DNA of 64,000 nt from DRPG01 sp964655065 (GTDB taxonomy: Bacteria > Myxococcota_A > UBA796 > GCA-2862545): positions 1 to 64,000 of the forward strand of contig CAZZLC010000004.1 in NCBI GenBank assembly GCA_964655065.1. The letters are read 5' to 3'. Positions 18,547 to 27,201 of this stretch are shown here, piece after piece. Each line of letters starts with the position of its first letter. Position 1 is the stretch's first letter. Made by a program: the position numbers and the translations under genes. The notes under the pieces are model-generated. The model worked only from the letters and a program-made list of their open reading frames with translations, did not search any database and had not been told where the DNA came from.

Positions 18547-20707
18547 GGGAACCTCCGGCTTCCGGCGCGGATTGGCGTGCCGGGGTGAACTGGGCGAGGG
18601 CGGTCGCATCGAGGGTCTTGCGGCGAATCAGCTCTGCGGCCAGGGCCTCGACCTCGGCGCGGTGCTCGCGGACGATCGCGAAGGCCCGCGCCTCGGCCTC
18701 GGCGAGCATTCGGCGAACCGCTTCGTCGACGAGCGCCCGCGTCTGCTCCGCAGGCTCTCCGCGAGCAAAGGACTCGAGCCCCAGGTCGGAGAGTCCCGCG
18801 ACCTCGACGCAATACCGCGCAATGCGGGTGGCGTTGTCGAGGTCCCCGGCCGCGCCGGTGGAGATGTCGTCGAGGATCACCTGCTCGGCGGCGCGACCCC
18901 CGAATGCGACGACCATGCGGTCGAGGAGCTGTCGGCGCGTCGTGACCTGGCGGTTCACCGGGTCCTCGAGCCTGACGTGACCCAGGGTGCGACCGAGGTC
19001 GCCGAGGATGGTGATGCGCTGCACGGGTGGGACGTCATCGCAGTAGAGCGCCACCAGGGCGTGCCCGCACTCGTGGGTCGCGACGACGCGCTCCTCGTAG
19101 GGCGTGAGCTTGGGACGCTCGACGTGGGCGGTCAGCGCGGCCTCGACGTCTTCGGCCGTCGAGGGGCCGGTCGCGCCGGTGCGCAGCCGCTGCCGAGCCA
19201 GGGCACGGCAGAAGGCGTTGATGTGGTCACCCGTGTAGGGCACGAACGACCCCTCGACGGGATCGCCGGTGCGCTTGACCGCGTAGTCGAACGCGGCACC
19301 CTCGAGCTCGAGGTCGAACTTCTGGTCGTAGATCCGCAGGATCTCGCGACGGTCCTCGTGGTTGGGGTACGGCACGTGGAGCTGGTACTCGAAGCGTCCG
19401 GGGCGCATCAGCGCCGGGTCGAGGGACTCGACGAAGTTCGTCGTGCCCACGACGAACACCATCTCGTTGTTCCGAAAGCCGTCGAGCTCGGTGAGCAGCG
19501 TATTGACCATCGAGTGCTCGACACCCGAGCCCTGGTAGGTGCCGCGAGCGGACGCGAACGAGTCGAGCTCGTCGAAGATGATCACCGCGGGCGCGCTCTG
19601 CCGCGCCTGGACGAACACCCGGCGCAGGTTGGACTCGGACTCGCCGACCCACTTGCTCTTGAGCTCGGGCCCGCTGACCACGATGACGGCCGCACCGAGT
19701 GAGCGCGCCATCGCCTTGGCGAACATGGTCTTGCCCGTGCCCGGGGGGCCCCAGAAGATGATGCCGCGAGGCACGAGCGACTCGAGCGTCCGCGCCTGCT
19801 CGGCGCTGGTCGCGACGTGGTGTGCCTGAACGAGGTCGATGATTTCGGTCTGCAGCTGCTTCTTGACGTTGTCGTAGCCGCCGATGTCGGCGTGCAGGTC
19901 GAGGTCGGGAAGCGTGATGTCGGAGGTCAGCGTGGACTGGCGGAGCTGGGCCCAGGCAGGGCGAGGGTCGGAGGGGTAGTCCTCGCCGTCGATGGCCGAC
20001 AGCACGCGTCGGAGCTGGACCGCGTTGATGCCGGACACCAGCTTGTAGAGCTGGAAGGTGTTCAGCCCCTGCCCGAACTTGCGTGCCTCCCGCTGGGTGA
20101 CGAGGTGGTGCAGGCGGTCGCGCGGCACACCGAGAATCGAGATCTTCCGGGGGAAGAGGTTGGTGGCCACCTTGGGCAGGTCGAGCGACAGGTCCTTGAA
20201 GCCGAGCCAGACGATCTGGGGGTTCTCGTAGAGGAGAGCGATGACCTCGCGGGCTTCGCTCGAGATGCCCCCGCCGCCCGTGCCTCCCATCACCAGATCC
20301 AGGTGCGGCAGCACGATCACCTGCTTCTGGACGGCGCCACGCACCGCCTCGCCGAGCCGGAACAGGATGCGGCCCATCATGCTGAGCCCCGGCGGCTCGT
20401 CGTCGGGCGGCTTCTGGGATGGCCCGGCCCCGGGGGACGTCTCCGACCGCTTCTGCGGAGGGGGCGAGGTCTGCGCCCGGGGGCGCCCGTCGAGGTACAC
20501 CATCCGGAGCCCGTCGGCCTTGAGCTGCTCCCGCAGGTTGACGTAGAAGAACTGAACGAGCTGCTTGTCGCACTCGACCAGAACTGGAAGGCCGGCCACC
20601 AGGGCCTCGCGCGCCGAAGCGAGCTCACTCGGGTACGCCGCAGCGGTCGCCTGCCGCTCGTCGAGCGCTGTCGGCAGGTCCGTCTCGGCCGCGATCATCT
20701 CGGACAC
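18539..20707 (-). CDS. Soluble FtsH-like AAA+ zinc protease
   Basis: 722 residues. The C-terminal part has a classical AAA+ domain: Walker A GPPGTGKT near 319, Walker B VIIFDELDSF near 381, and the arginine-finger segment MRPGRFE near 437. An M41 peptidase domain follows, with HECGH near 543 (HExxH zinc site) and the helical domain AFGGRAAEQ. True FtsH has two N-terminal membrane helices; here there are none. Instead residues 1-260 look like a worn first AAA module (VIVLPHLDLV as a Walker B remnant, then NPQIVWLGFKD and ILGVPRDRL) without a Walker A. So it is a cytosolic unfoldase-protease with a tandem AAA layout. GTG start; an ATG three codons on is possible. It lies between DUF1257 (4-base gap) and DUF2997 (overlap). 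Confidence 0.88.
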   Translation of the reverse strand: MSEMIAAETDLPTALDERQATAAAYPSELASAREALVAGLPVLVECDKQLVQFFYVNLREQLKADGLRMVYLDGRPRAQTSPPPQKRSETSPGAGPSQKPPDDEPPGLSMMGRILFRLGEAVRGAVQKQVIVLPHLDLVMGGTGGGGISSEAREVIALLYENPQIVWLGFKDLSLDLPKVATNLFPRKISILGVPRDRLHHLVTQREARKFGQGLNTFQLYKLVSGINAVQLRRVLSAIDGEDYPSDPRPAWAQLRQSTLTSDITLPDLDLHADIGGYDNVKKQLQTEIIDLVQAHHVATSAEQARTLESLVPRGIIFWGPPGTGKTMFAKAMARSLGAAVIVVSGPELKSKWVGESESNLRRVFVQARQSAPAVIIFDELDSFASARGTYQGSGVEHSMVNTLLTELDGFRNNEMVFVVGTTNFVESLDPALMRPGRFEYQLHVPYPNHEDRREILRIYDQKFDLELEGAAFDYAVKRTGDPVEGSFVPYTGDHINAFCRALARQRLRTGATGPSTAEDVEAALTAHVERPKLTPYEERVVATHECGHALVALYCDDVPPVQRITILGDLGRTLGHVRLEDPVNRQVTTRRQLLDRMVVAFGGRAAEQVILDDISTGAAGDLDNATRIARYCVEVAGLSDLGLESFARGEPAEQTRALVDEAVRRMLAEAEARAFAIVREHRAEVEALAAELIRRKTLDATALAQFTPARQSAPEAGGSHG

Positions 20708-20711
20708 GACA

Positions 20712-21272
20712 TCACACCTTGACGCGGATGGTCATTTCCCCGGACTCGCCGTCTTCGGCGATGTCGACGATCTGGCCGAGCTGGCCGGCCTTCTCGCGAA
20801 GAGCAGACCGGTTGACGGCGTCGGTGGCCTCGTCGAGCTGGGGCTTGACCTCGGTGAGCACACGCTCGAGCACCTCGGAGAGCTGGTCCAGCTCGGCTCG
20901 CGCCTGCTCGTCGACCGACCGGGCGAGCGCGTCGTCGAGCTCCTTCTCGAGCTTCTCGCGGTCCTTCTGCGCACGCTCGTCCCAGCTGCGCTTTCGCCGC
21001 TCGCCCTCGACGGTGATGGTCACGTCCTTCTCGGTCTTGAGGGTGACCGTGCCCGTCGCGGTGTCGACCTCGACCGACACACCGTCGATGGTTCGCTGGG
21101 CCACTCCGTCCTCCACGGCCCAGCCGCGCTCCGCGAGTTGCTCTCCGAGCAACGCGCCCGTGCGCTCCCGGTCGAGGATGGGGAGCAACTCGAGCCGGGC
21201 CTCGATGCCGTCCTCGATCCGCTTGTGCTCCGTGAGCGAACGAGCAACCCGGACTTCGTATGCGCGGCTCAT
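20712..21272 (-). CDS. DUF1257 (Ycf35-like) protein
   Basis: 186 residues. The N-terminal 60 residues (MSRAYEVRVARSLTE, LLGEQLAERGW) follow the DUF1257/Ycf35 pattern of plastids and cyanobacteria, whose function is unknown. Residues about 60-90 are beta-strands, and about 90-160 form a charged coiled-coil (DEKLEKELDDAL-like heptads, many Lys and Glu). GGAGG precedes the ATG; the gene overlaps the preceding one by four bases (ATGA). Co-occurrence of DUF1257, DUF2997, an FtsH-like ATPase and an Fe-S protein is a recurrent set, so I take it as a core member. Confidence 0.75.
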   Translation of the reverse strand: MSRAYEVRVARSLTEHKRIEDGIEARLELLPILDRERTGALLGEQLAERGWAVEDGVAQRTIDGVSVEVDTATGTVTLKTEKDVTITVEGERRKRSWDERAQKDREKLEKELDDALARSVDEQARAELDQLSEVLERVLTEVKPQLDEATDAVNRSALREKAGQLGQIVDIAEDGESGEMTIRVKV

Positions 21273-22225
21273 GAGACCTCCGGCAGCTGTCGAGCACGTT
21301 CGACGGGGTGTCGAAGCGAGTGCAGAGCCCTTAACCCAGGCTCGTAACGTCGCAGCCAGCGCTGGGTCTGCTCGTAGCCGTCGTCGACGAAGCCCGTGGC
21401 TCGCCACTCGGCGTTCCACCCTCCCACGACATCGAGCACGACCTCCAGGAGGGCCACCCGAGCTTGACGAGCCCGCTGCCACAGCGACAAGGTGGCTCGT
21501 CCGCGGTCCACCTCCCAGACGTCGGGGTGCAGCTCGGCGAGGTGAGCTGCGAGGTCGATCAGGAAGGCGACACGCTCGGGACGCGCCTTGCTGTGCTCCA
21601 GCAGGGCCCGTGCCACCACCGCCTGGGCGTTGCCGTGTCGCACCGTGTCCTCGACCGAAGAGGCACGAGCGACCCGCGACCACCGACCCCACACCCCGCG
21701 CAGCTCCCGATGGCAGACCGTGGGCAGCCACCCCTCGTCGTCGAGGCGGTCGGTGAAGGCGAGGTTCGGCTCGTCGAGGGCCAGGAGCTGCTGACCGCGA
21801 AAGACCCAGAGCCACGGCAGGGCCACGAACGCGTCGGGGAGCTGATGCACGCCGGAAGCTTCGATCAGGTCGATGGCTCGGGCAAAGAGCAGGGTCTCGG
21901 CGACGGTCGGGAGGCTGCGGAGCACGAGCGGCGGCATGCGGTTCGGGGAGACGGACGTCGTGTGGAGCCAGTGCAGCAGATCGAGGCTCGCCGAGCCGAA
22001 CACGAGCGGAGGCGCCTGCTCCCAGAGGCGGGACGCGCCGGCCCGAGCGAGCCGGCGGGCGATGCCTCGAGAGAACACCCTCGAAACGGTGTCCAGGGCC
22101 GTCTGCGACAGCCCGGTACGGGTGCCCTCGCGGACGAGCGCCGGCACGTGCAGTCGCGGCTCGCTGTCTTCGACGAGGGCGATGGCCAGGTCGATGACAT
22201 CTCGTTCGTAGGGGGTTACCGCCAC
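21269..22225 (-). CDS. Unknown helical protein of the ternary operon
   Basis: 318 residues, mostly alpha-helical, rich in Leu, Ala and Arg, no signal peptide, no cysteine motif. I do not recognise the family. Notable stretches are VALPWLWVFRGQQ near residue 134 and WGRWSRVAR near 175. The GTG start overlaps the end of the radical-SAM gene by ten bases and its stop overlaps the DUF1257 start by four, so it is co-translated with both. It may be one of the clade-specific X proteins of FtsH-MoxR-vWA systems that recognise the trigger or the substrate; that is inferred from position only. Confidence 0.6.
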   Translation of the reverse strand: MAVTPYERDVIDLAIALVEDSEPRLHVPALVREGTRTGLSQTALDTVSRVFSRGIARRLARAGASRLWEQAPPLVFGSASLDLLHWLHTTSVSPNRMPPLVLRSLPTVAETLLFARAIDLIEASGVHQLPDAFVALPWLWVFRGQQLLALDEPNLAFTDRLDDEGWLPTVCHRELRGVWGRWSRVARASSVEDTVRHGNAQAVVARALLEHSKARPERVAFLIDLAAHLAELHPDVWEVDRGRATLSLWQRARQARVALLEVVLDVVGGWNAEWRATGFVDDGYEQTQRWLRRYEPGLRALHSLRHPVERARQLPEVS

Positions 22226-22755
22226 GCCGGCCACCCCACCACGATCAGGCGCCCGTCCTTGTAGCGCAGCTCCATGGTGGCTTCGCCTCGGAAGTCGTCG
22301 GGCCCGTAGCGGTCGGTGAGGAAGTGGATGCGCTGGTTGGTGGAGCCCACGAAGCGTCGGCTGTCGTCGGGCTTCGTGGCGTCGTACCGGCCGTCGACCA
22401 ACACGTCGACCGTCTCGAGGACGCGGTTGGTGTGGGGACAGTCGCGCTCTCGCAGCTCCTCGATGGCGTAGCCGGAGAACACCAGCCGGGTGAGCTCGGC
22501 GGGCAGGGCGTCCATCAAGGCGGCCAGTCCTTCGACCTGCTCGAATGGCTCTCCCCCCACCACGGTGATGCCCTCCACGCCGTCGCAGGCGGCCACGACC
22601 TCGTCGAGAGAGGTGTCGCGGCCCCCGCGCTTGGTGAAGAGCTCGGGGTTGCAGCAGCCGGGGCAGCGGATGGTGCAGCCCTGGACCCAGATCGCCGTTC
22701 GGAGTCCCGGTCCCTCGGAGTGGGTCTTGGTGACGATGTGGGCGAGCCGCAGCAT
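22216..22755 (-). CDS. 4Fe-4S radical-SAM activase-like protein
   Basis: 179 residues, the size of anaerobic ribonucleotide-reductase activases (NrdG-like). The cluster motif CTIRCPGC (CxxxCxxC) is near residue 27, and the GGEPF motif for S-adenosylmethionine binding near 72. Such proteins use a 4Fe-4S cluster and S-adenosylmethionine to make glycyl radicals, but no glycyl-radical enzyme is encoded nearby. In related operons this protein accompanies DUF1257 and an FtsH-like ATPase, so it may modify a system component. The ATG at 22755 matches where homologues begin; a GTG at 22791 overlapping the aminopeptidase stop (GTGA) would add 12 residues and is also plausible. Confidence 0.82.
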   Translation of the reverse strand: MLRLAHIVTKTHSEGPGLRTAIWVQGCTIRCPGCCNPELFTKRGGRDTSLDEVVAACDGVEGITVVGGEPFEQVEGLAALMDALPAELTRLVFSGYAIEELRERDCPHTNRVLETVDVLVDGRYDATKPDDSRRFVGSTNQRIHFLTDRYGPDDFRGEATMELRYKDGRLIVVGWPAWR

Positions 22756-22787
22756 GACTGGTCCCGTAGCCCCCACCTGGTCGGGCG

Positions 22788-25298
22788 TCACTCGTCGACG
22801 CGCTCGAGGCGCTCGAGTCGCTGGCGGAGCTTCGCGTTGGCCTCGGAGAGCGCCGTGAGCTCGTTTCGCAGGGTCTGAAGCCCCGACTCGGTCGTCCGAC
22901 CGCGGCGGATCCGAGCCATCGCCTCGTAGGCCGAGCGCCGGGTCCGTCCGTCGGGGGCCGTGCGGTGGACCTGTCCGAGACCCGCGAGCGCATCGGGGTC
23001 ACGCAGCTTGGCGAGCGCGCCGATCGCGGCGAGCTGCGCCCGGAAGCCGGGCTCCACCAACATCTCGACCAGTCGCTCGACGATCTTGGCCCGCTCGTGG
23101 GCTTCCGCGCGATCGCCGTGACTCCCGAGGGCGGACGCGGCACTCGCGCGGACGAGGTCGGGAAGGTGGCGCCGCGTCTGCTCGATCAGGGTGGCGCGGA
23201 TCTCGGAGCCGTCGAGCTCGCCGAGCGCCTGCAGGGCTCCCCGCCACACGAAGAACGCCCAGCCCCCCGAGCCGATCCGAGCGCGGATGACCGGCTCTGC
23301 CCGGGGGTCGCGGGTCTTGGCGAGCGACTGGAGGGCAGCGGCCTCGAGGTGCCACGTGGGAAGCTCCGCCCGGTCGAGGAGCTCCACGAGGGTGTCGGCG
23401 ACCTCGGTGTCGCGCCACCGTCCGAGCGCGGTCACGATGGCCCGCTTCGCGCGGGGATCGCTCTCGTCGGCGAGTCGAGCGCGCAGTCGGTCCCGAGTGG
23501 CCTCGGTGCCGCCCTTGGCCAGCACGTTGGCCAGCGATGCTCGAACGCCCCAGAAGGGATGGGTCTCCATCGCCTCGTGCACCGCGTCGCGGTGACGTCG
23601 ACCGTCTCGCTTCGCGAGGGCCCGGGCCGCGCGGAGGGCGAGCACCGGGCAGGCATCGGCGAGCAGACGCTCGAGCCAGGCGTCGGGGCCCTTCAGCTCG
23701 AGCTCGGCGAGCACCCGGAAGCCCGGGTCGATGCGCAGGTGGGCGTCGCTGGCGGCGGAGAGCACGAACGTCTGCTTCGCCTCGTCGACCTGCAGCCGCA
23801 CCTCGCGGGTGCCGGTGGCGTCCTGGACCTCCACCACGAGCTCGAACCGACGTGGCTCGCCGGATTGGTCGACCGACACCCGGGGAGCCTCGCCCTCTCG
23901 GCCGACGGTGACCGTGGCCACCGGGTGACCCGCCTCGAACACCCACTGCTGGAAGAAGCCGTCCAGGTTCGTGCCCGAGACCTCCTCGAGCGCCCGCTGG
24001 AAGTGCCGCGTGTGCACCGTCGTGTTCGCGTGCCGCGTGAGGTACCGGTTGACCCCCGCCCAGAAGGCGGCGGACCCGAGCTGGGCGCGGAGCGTCCACA
24101 GCACGCACGAGCCCTTGTTGTAGAGGTGCCGGTCGAAGACGTCGATCGGCTCCCGGAAGTCGTAGCTCACGATCGGCCGGCGGTAGCGGCCCGCCGCCTC
24201 GGCGAGGTAGCCGCCGGCGGTGTTCCAGCGGTACCAGGTCGCGTCGGCGGTGGGGCGGGCGTGCTCCCACCACACCGCCTCCATGAACGTCGCCCAGGAC
24301 TCGTTGAGCCAGCCCTGCGACCAGTCCTGGCAGGTGACCAGATCGCCGAACCACTGGTGGGCGAGCTCGTGAGCGACCAGCCCGTCGGGAGCCCACTCCT
24401 CCGCCGCCTTCTCGTCGACGAGGAGGTTCTCGGTCATCGTGGTGCAGGCGACGTTCTCCATGCCCCCGAAGATGAAGTCATCGACCACGACCTGATCGTA
24501 GCGGGGCCAGGGGAAGTCGACCCCGAGGAGGGTCGAGAAGTGCTCGATCATCCTCGGTGTGCGACCGAACGCGCGCTCGACGTGTTCCTCCGAGCCTTCG
24601 GGCACGAAGTAGCGCACCGGCCGACCGCGCCACTCGGTCGCGACCTCGGTGAGCCGGGCGGCGACCATGGTGACGAGGTAGGCCGGCATCGGCTCCGGCT
24701 GCTCGTAGCGGGCCCACACCATCTCGGTGCCGTCCTCGGTCACCTCGCCCTGGTCCACGAGCTGGCCATTCGACAGCAGGGTGTAGCCTCGCGGCGCCAC
24801 GAGCTCGATCGTCCAGGGGTGCTTCGACGACGGGTGGTCGTGGCAGGGGAAGACGAAGTGACCGTCCTCGTCCTGACACTGGGTCCACGCCATGGGCTGG
24901 CGGTCGGGGAACGCCTCGGTCGGTCCGGTGAAGAACAGGCCGCGGCGGGGATCCTCGCTGGCCCACCGGAAGTTGACGTGCCGGGGAGCCTCTTCGGCCG
25001 TGATGCGCACCTGCCCGTCGCCGTAGGCGGCGGCGATCGGATTGCCCGCATCGTCGGTCACCGACTCGAGCTCGACGTCGTCCAGGTCGAGGGCGAAGCG
25101 ACCGCGGTAGGTGGGCAGTGCCTCGAGCGCGATCCGCGCGGTGCCGGAGAAGCGCCGCGACTCGGGCTCGAGGACCACGCGAAGCTCGACGTGGGTGACC
25201 CGCACGGCGCGATCGGGTGCGTAGGTCGGGCCCACCCCAGGTTCCGCGAACGGCAGTCGCTCGCTGCTCGTGTCCCAACCGTGCCCGATGCAAGCCAC
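22788..25298 (-). CDS. M1-family aminopeptidase with HEAT-like C-terminus
   Basis: 836 residues. Residues 1-200 are the beta-saddle of M1 enzymes. The catalytic domain has GGMEN near 278 (binding the peptide N-terminus), HELAHQWFGD near 309 and NESWATFME near 331, completing the gluzincin zinc site HExxHx18E. A C-terminal HEAT-type helical array runs from about 540 to 800 (for example ALRAARALAKRDG, LKARLADESDPRAK-like pairs), and the last 30 residues are a predicted coiled-coil. No signal peptide, so it should trim peptides in the cytoplasm. GAGGGAG precedes the GTG. Its stop touches the start region of the radical-SAM gene, so it probably heads the operon; 51 bases separate it from fbp. Confidence 0.92.
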   Translation of the reverse strand: MACIGHGWDTSSERLPFAEPGVGPTYAPDRAVRVTHVELRVVLEPESRRFSGTARIALEALPTYRGRFALDLDDVELESVTDDAGNPIAAAYGDGQVRITAEEAPRHVNFRWASEDPRRGLFFTGPTEAFPDRQPMAWTQCQDEDGHFVFPCHDHPSSKHPWTIELVAPRGYTLLSNGQLVDQGEVTEDGTEMVWARYEQPEPMPAYLVTMVAARLTEVATEWRGRPVRYFVPEGSEEHVERAFGRTPRMIEHFSTLLGVDFPWPRYDQVVVDDFIFGGMENVACTTMTENLLVDEKAAEEWAPDGLVAHELAHQWFGDLVTCQDWSQGWLNESWATFMEAVWWEHARPTADATWYRWNTAGGYLAEAAGRYRRPIVSYDFREPIDVFDRHLYNKGSCVLWTLRAQLGSAAFWAGVNRYLTRHANTTVHTRHFQRALEEVSGTNLDGFFQQWVFEAGHPVATVTVGREGEAPRVSVDQSGEPRRFELVVEVQDATGTREVRLQVDEAKQTFVLSAASDAHLRIDPGFRVLAELELKGPDAWLERLLADACPVLALRAARALAKRDGRRHRDAVHEAMETHPFWGVRASLANVLAKGGTEATRDRLRARLADESDPRAKRAIVTALGRWRDTEVADTLVELLDRAELPTWHLEAAALQSLAKTRDPRAEPVIRARIGSGGWAFFVWRGALQALGELDGSEIRATLIEQTRRHLPDLVRASAASALGSHGDRAEAHERAKIVERLVEMLVEPGFRAQLAAIGALAKLRDPDALAGLGQVHRTAPDGRTRRSAYEAMARIRRGRTTESGLQTLRNELTALSEANAKLRQRLERLERVDE

Positions 25299-25349
25299 GT
25301 CGTCTCCCTCGTTGCTATCCGGGCGGCGTAACGTAGCGAATCGCGCGCA

Positions 25350-26363
25350 TCACGCACCGAGAGGCGGCTCGTCCTTCATCAGCTCCGTGAGCTCGTTCAC
25401 CAGGTCCTCGTCGCCGAGCACCAGCGGGGTACGCTCGTGAAGCTCGGAGGGCAGCTTGTCGAGGATGCGCTGTCGGCCGTCGGTCGCGGCGCCGCCGGCT
25501 CGCTCGACGAGCCACGCGAGCGGGGCCCCCTCGTAGAGCAGCCGCAGCTTGCCCCGCGGGGCCTTGGTGTCGGCCGGGTAGAAGAAGACCCCGCCCTTGA
25601 GCAGGTTGCGGTGGAAGTCCGCGACGAGGCTGCCGATGTAGCGGTGCGAGAACCCGCGGTCCTTCGCCTGGGCGAGCCAGGTGCGGACGCCCTCGGACCA
25701 GCGCCCGGAGTAGGCCTCGTTGCAACTGTAGATCTTGGCCTTCGGGATCCGGATGTTGGGGTGGGAGAGGAAGAACTCGCCCACCGAAGGGTCGAGCGTG
25801 AATCCGTGGACCCCCGCTTCGGTGCCGAGGACGAGCACGGTGCCGGACCCGTAGACGATGTAGCCGGCGGCGACGAGCTCACGCCCCGGCCGCAGCACGT
25901 CGGAGAGATCCGCAGGTCCGCCCTCGGTGCTGACGCGCCTGAACACCCCGAAGATCGTGCCGATGGTCGCGTTGCAGTCGATGTTCGAGGACCCGTCCAG
26001 CGGGTCGACGGTCACCACGTAGCGCCCCGAGTGGTAGGGCTCGTCGACGTAGATGGGAGTGTCCTCCTCCTCCGAGACCACCATGCCCGTGTGCCCGCGG
26101 TGCAGCAGCGCGTTCACGAAGGTGGTGTTCGAGTAGGCGTCGAGCTTCTGGACGAACTCGCCCTGGATGTTGACCTCACCCGTCTCGCCGAGCATCCCGG
26201 CCAGTCCGGCGCGGTTCACGCGGGCGCTGATCATCTTGCCCGCCAGGCCGATGCTCTGGCACAGGTTCACGAACGTCCCCGTGGCCGACGGGCGATCGGC
26301 GAGGGTGTCCATGAGGAAGCGGTCGAGGGTCGTGCCCTCCTCGAACTGACGGTCTTCGGCCAT
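25350..26363 (-). CDS. fbp: Fructose-1,6-bisphosphatase class I
   Basis: 337 residues, normal length. It removes the 1-phosphate of fructose-1,6-bisphosphate in gluconeogenesis or the pentose cycle. Key motifs are VSEEEDTP near 96 (metal-binding acids), DPLDGSSNID near 119, NEAYSGRW near 213, and GGVFFYPAD with KLRLLYE near 265-280. GGAG precedes the ATG. It is on the same strand as, and 51 bases before, the aminopeptidase; whether it shares that transcript is unclear. Together with mgsA it is one of the few central-metabolism genes in the window. Confidence 0.95.
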   Translation of the reverse strand: MAEDRQFEEGTTLDRFLMDTLADRPSATGTFVNLCQSIGLAGKMISARVNRAGLAGMLGETGEVNIQGEFVQKLDAYSNTTFVNALLHRGHTGMVVSEEEDTPIYVDEPYHSGRYVVTVDPLDGSSNIDCNATIGTIFGVFRRVSTEGGPADLSDVLRPGRELVAAGYIVYGSGTVLVLGTEAGVHGFTLDPSVGEFFLSHPNIRIPKAKIYSCNEAYSGRWSEGVRTWLAQAKDRGFSHRYIGSLVADFHRNLLKGGVFFYPADTKAPRGKLRLLYEGAPLAWLVERAGGAATDGRQRILDKLPSELHERTPLVLGDEDLVNELTELMKDEPPLGA

Positions 26364-26405
26364 CGTCGTCTCCGGTTTCTCGGACGGTAATTCGGGTTCT
26401 GCCGT

Positions 26406-26419
26406 TCGGGCGAGCCCGA
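26406..26419. terminator. Perfect 6-2-6 inverted repeat before fbp
   Basis: TCGGGC-GA-GCCCGA. It lies 34 bases downstream of the TerB-like gene and 43 bases upstream of fbp, both on the minus strand. It may end the former transcript or serve as an operator for fbp. No T-run follows. Confidence 0.35.
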
Positions 26420-26452
26420 CCTCACGTTTACCCGCCCCGACCTTCGACCGGC

Positions 26453-27187
26453 TCAGCGGCCGTAGAGGCGGTCGAGCAGGATGCCGAGGTCGCGGAAGGC
26501 CGGGTCGACGAAGACGTGATCAGCGTGGTCGGTGCGCACGTAAAACGCACGCCCGCGAACCGGTAGCCGGGTGTAGGCGACGATCTCGTCGAAGCCGACT
26601 CGGGCCTCGCCGCGATCGAAGCGCGCCCAGATTCCGTCGGGGTGGATCGCGACCTCGGGGACGTCGGCGCGGCCGAGCACCCGCACGGCGTCCGACCCGA
26701 CCGGGGCGGAGAGGTCGTACAGCGAACGCCAGGTCATGGTCGCGGCCACGTCGACGACCCGCTCCGGAGCGACGGGTCCCCCGGCGGCCACGACCTCGTC
26801 GAGCGCGCTCCGGATCGCGTCGTGGGACAGCTCGAGGTGGCCCACGATCCGGTGCAGGTGCACCACCTCCTCGGTGGCGACCGCGCTGTCGAGTCCCACG
26901 ACGCGCACCGCGAGGTCGAGCAGCTTGCGCTTGTCGGCGTCGCTGGCCACCAGCGGACCGAGCGCGACGAGGTCGACGGGTCGGACGGCGCGCGACTCGA
27001 CCCATCCGAGCACGTCGTTCGGCGGCGAGACGCGTCGAAAGAAGGCGAGCTCGTCCTCCTGGACGAGGCCGTCCGAGAACGCGAGCTGCACGAGGAGCGT
27101 CGCCAGAGCGTCGTCGGCGGGATGGTTGCCGTCGAGGCGCTGCTCCGGGTGGTCGATGAGCGTCAACCAGTCGTCGAGGCGAGACAC
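26453..27187 (-). CDS. TerB-like domain protein
   Basis: 244 residues. Residues about 22-110 match the helical TerB/TerB-like fold: ALATLLVQLAFSDGLVQEDE, then LLDLAVRVVGLDSAVATEE, where acidic residues follow each paired helix. TerB-like domains bind metal or link membrane stress complexes. The rest is a beta-rich domain of unknown type (WARFDRGEARVGFDEI). No signal peptide. GTG start 14 bases after the upstream gene of 400 residues, so the two are co-transcribed. There is no terC, terD or terE nearby, so this is not a tellurite-resistance locus. Confidence 0.6.
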   Translation of the reverse strand: MSRLDDWLTLIDHPEQRLDGNHPADDALATLLVQLAFSDGLVQEDELAFFRRVSPPNDVLGWVESRAVRPVDLVALGPLVASDADKRKLLDLAVRVVGLDSAVATEEVVHLHRIVGHLELSHDAIRSALDEVVAAGGPVAPERVVDVAATMTWRSLYDLSAPVGSDAVRVLGRADVPEVAIHPDGIWARFDRGEARVGFDEIVAYTRLPVRGRAFYVRTDHADHVFVDPAFRDLGILLDRLYGR

Positions 27188-27201
27188 GACCCCATTGTCG
27201 C

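Noticed and set aside
22965..25331. A 788-codon plus-strand frame opposite the aminopeptidase
   Set aside because: The opposite strand carries the full zinc-peptidase motifs; this frame has none.
26453..27187. Tellurite-resistance operon
   Set aside because: Only one TerB-like domain is present, with no terC, terD, terE or terZ around it.
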